DNA from: Natronospirillum operosum
GTDB taxonomy: Bacteria; Pseudomonadota; Gammaproteobacteria; Pseudomonadales; Natronospirillaceae
Assembly (NCBI RefSeq): GCF_004768465.1
Contig: NZ_SRMF01000011.1
Coordinates: forward strand, 31,575 to 95,574
Reading direction: 5' to 3'
Length of the DNA: 64,000 bases
Shown here: positions 63,860 through 64,000 of the stretch, piece by piece
Numbering within the stretch: position 1 is the stretch's first letter
Layout of the letters: each line of letters opens with the position of its first letter
Position numbers and translations under genes: made by a program
The notes under the pieces: generated by a model
Told to the model about the DNA's origin: nothing
The model's input: the letters and a program-made list of their open reading frames with translations, nothing else
Database searches by the model: none

Positions 63860-64000
63860 CTGCTGAGGCGGGGTCGGAGCGGCCTGGCCGTCCGAAGTTC
63901 TTTAACAGTCTGGCAATCAAGTAATTCGTGTGGGCGCTTGTGGGTGTTGAGACGCCGGGACCGGACATGTTGTCAGGTCCTGGGTCACAAAAACATCAGC
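63860..64000 (+). other. rRNA-operon leader (boxB/boxA region); 16S gene beyond the edge
   Basis: A short CGG...CCG hairpin at 63880-63890 is followed by a boxA-like GTTCTTTAACA at 63897-63907, close to the TGCTCTTTAACA antitermination consensus, and then by leader sequence. The 16S rRNA itself has not begun by base 64000. Confidence 0.75.

Overview
The window looks like a chromosomal segment of a GC-rich, probably aquatic or halophilic gammaproteobacterium, possibly from the Oceanospirillales/Pseudomonadales side of the class. The basis is gene order: a yrbG-kdsD-lptCAB-rpoN-hpf-ptsN-rapZ-ptsO-yjgA block divergent from ibaG-murA-hisGDC, a split class II ribonucleotide reductase (nrdJa/nrdJb, as in Pseudomonas), cysDN, zapE and a TRAP transporter. 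The genus cannot be named from sequence reading alone. No insertion sequence, prophage, CRISPR array or tRNA gene was seen. The last 240 bases hold a strong promoter and leader typical of an rRNA operon whose 16S gene lies beyond the edge.

Layout. 1-9.3 kb: 3' part of dinB, a methyltransferase gene flanked by heptamer repeats, gdhA, a VTT-family membrane protein, then a leftward operon of an RND/MMPL-type exporter, a LolA-like periplasmic protein, a predicted outer-membrane beta-barrel and a TetR regulator, with clustered dyads in front of the exporter. 9.3-15.7 kb: DUF2459 protein, a small overlapping membrane-protein/SanA-like operon, dapE, galM, an ElaA-type acetyltransferase, and an ECF sigma/ChrR anti-sigma pair with a recognisable autogenous promoter. 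15.7-28.4 kb: nitrogen-PTS, sigma-54 and LPS-transport block facing ibaG-murA-hisGDC; kdsC and the mla operon, which often sit in these blocks, are absent here. 28.6-33.6 kb: malZ with a convergent AraC regulator, a MATE exporter and a Nif3-family protein.

33.6-42.7 kb is the main catabolic island: a divergent RpiR regulator, an N-formylglutamate-amidohydrolase-family enzyme, a complete TRAP transporter (DctQ, DctM, DctP), a PuuA-like glutamine-synthetase-family ligase, an aldehyde dehydrogenase and an iron alcohol dehydrogenase. Together they suggest uptake of an amine or amino alcohol, gamma-glutamylation, two oxidations and hydrolytic release of glutamate; the substrate is unknown. Two 16-bp near-identical sites spaced 20 bp lie in the divergent promoter.

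42.6-64 kb: rlmG, an acetyltransferase, a membrane protein, a cold-shock gene with a structured leader, nrdJa-nrdJb behind paired NrdR-like boxes, a YhhN-family lysoplasmalogenase, DUF1499, an M61 PDZ-protease, DUF2185, riboflavin synthase, a small lipoprotein, a CBM48 protein, an overlapping DUF2868/DUF3482-GTPase/hydrolase operon, trhP, a nested palindromic element, cysDN (CysN carries a degenerate APS-kinase remnant) and zapE. All family assignments rest on reading the translated proteins and their motifs; no database search was run.
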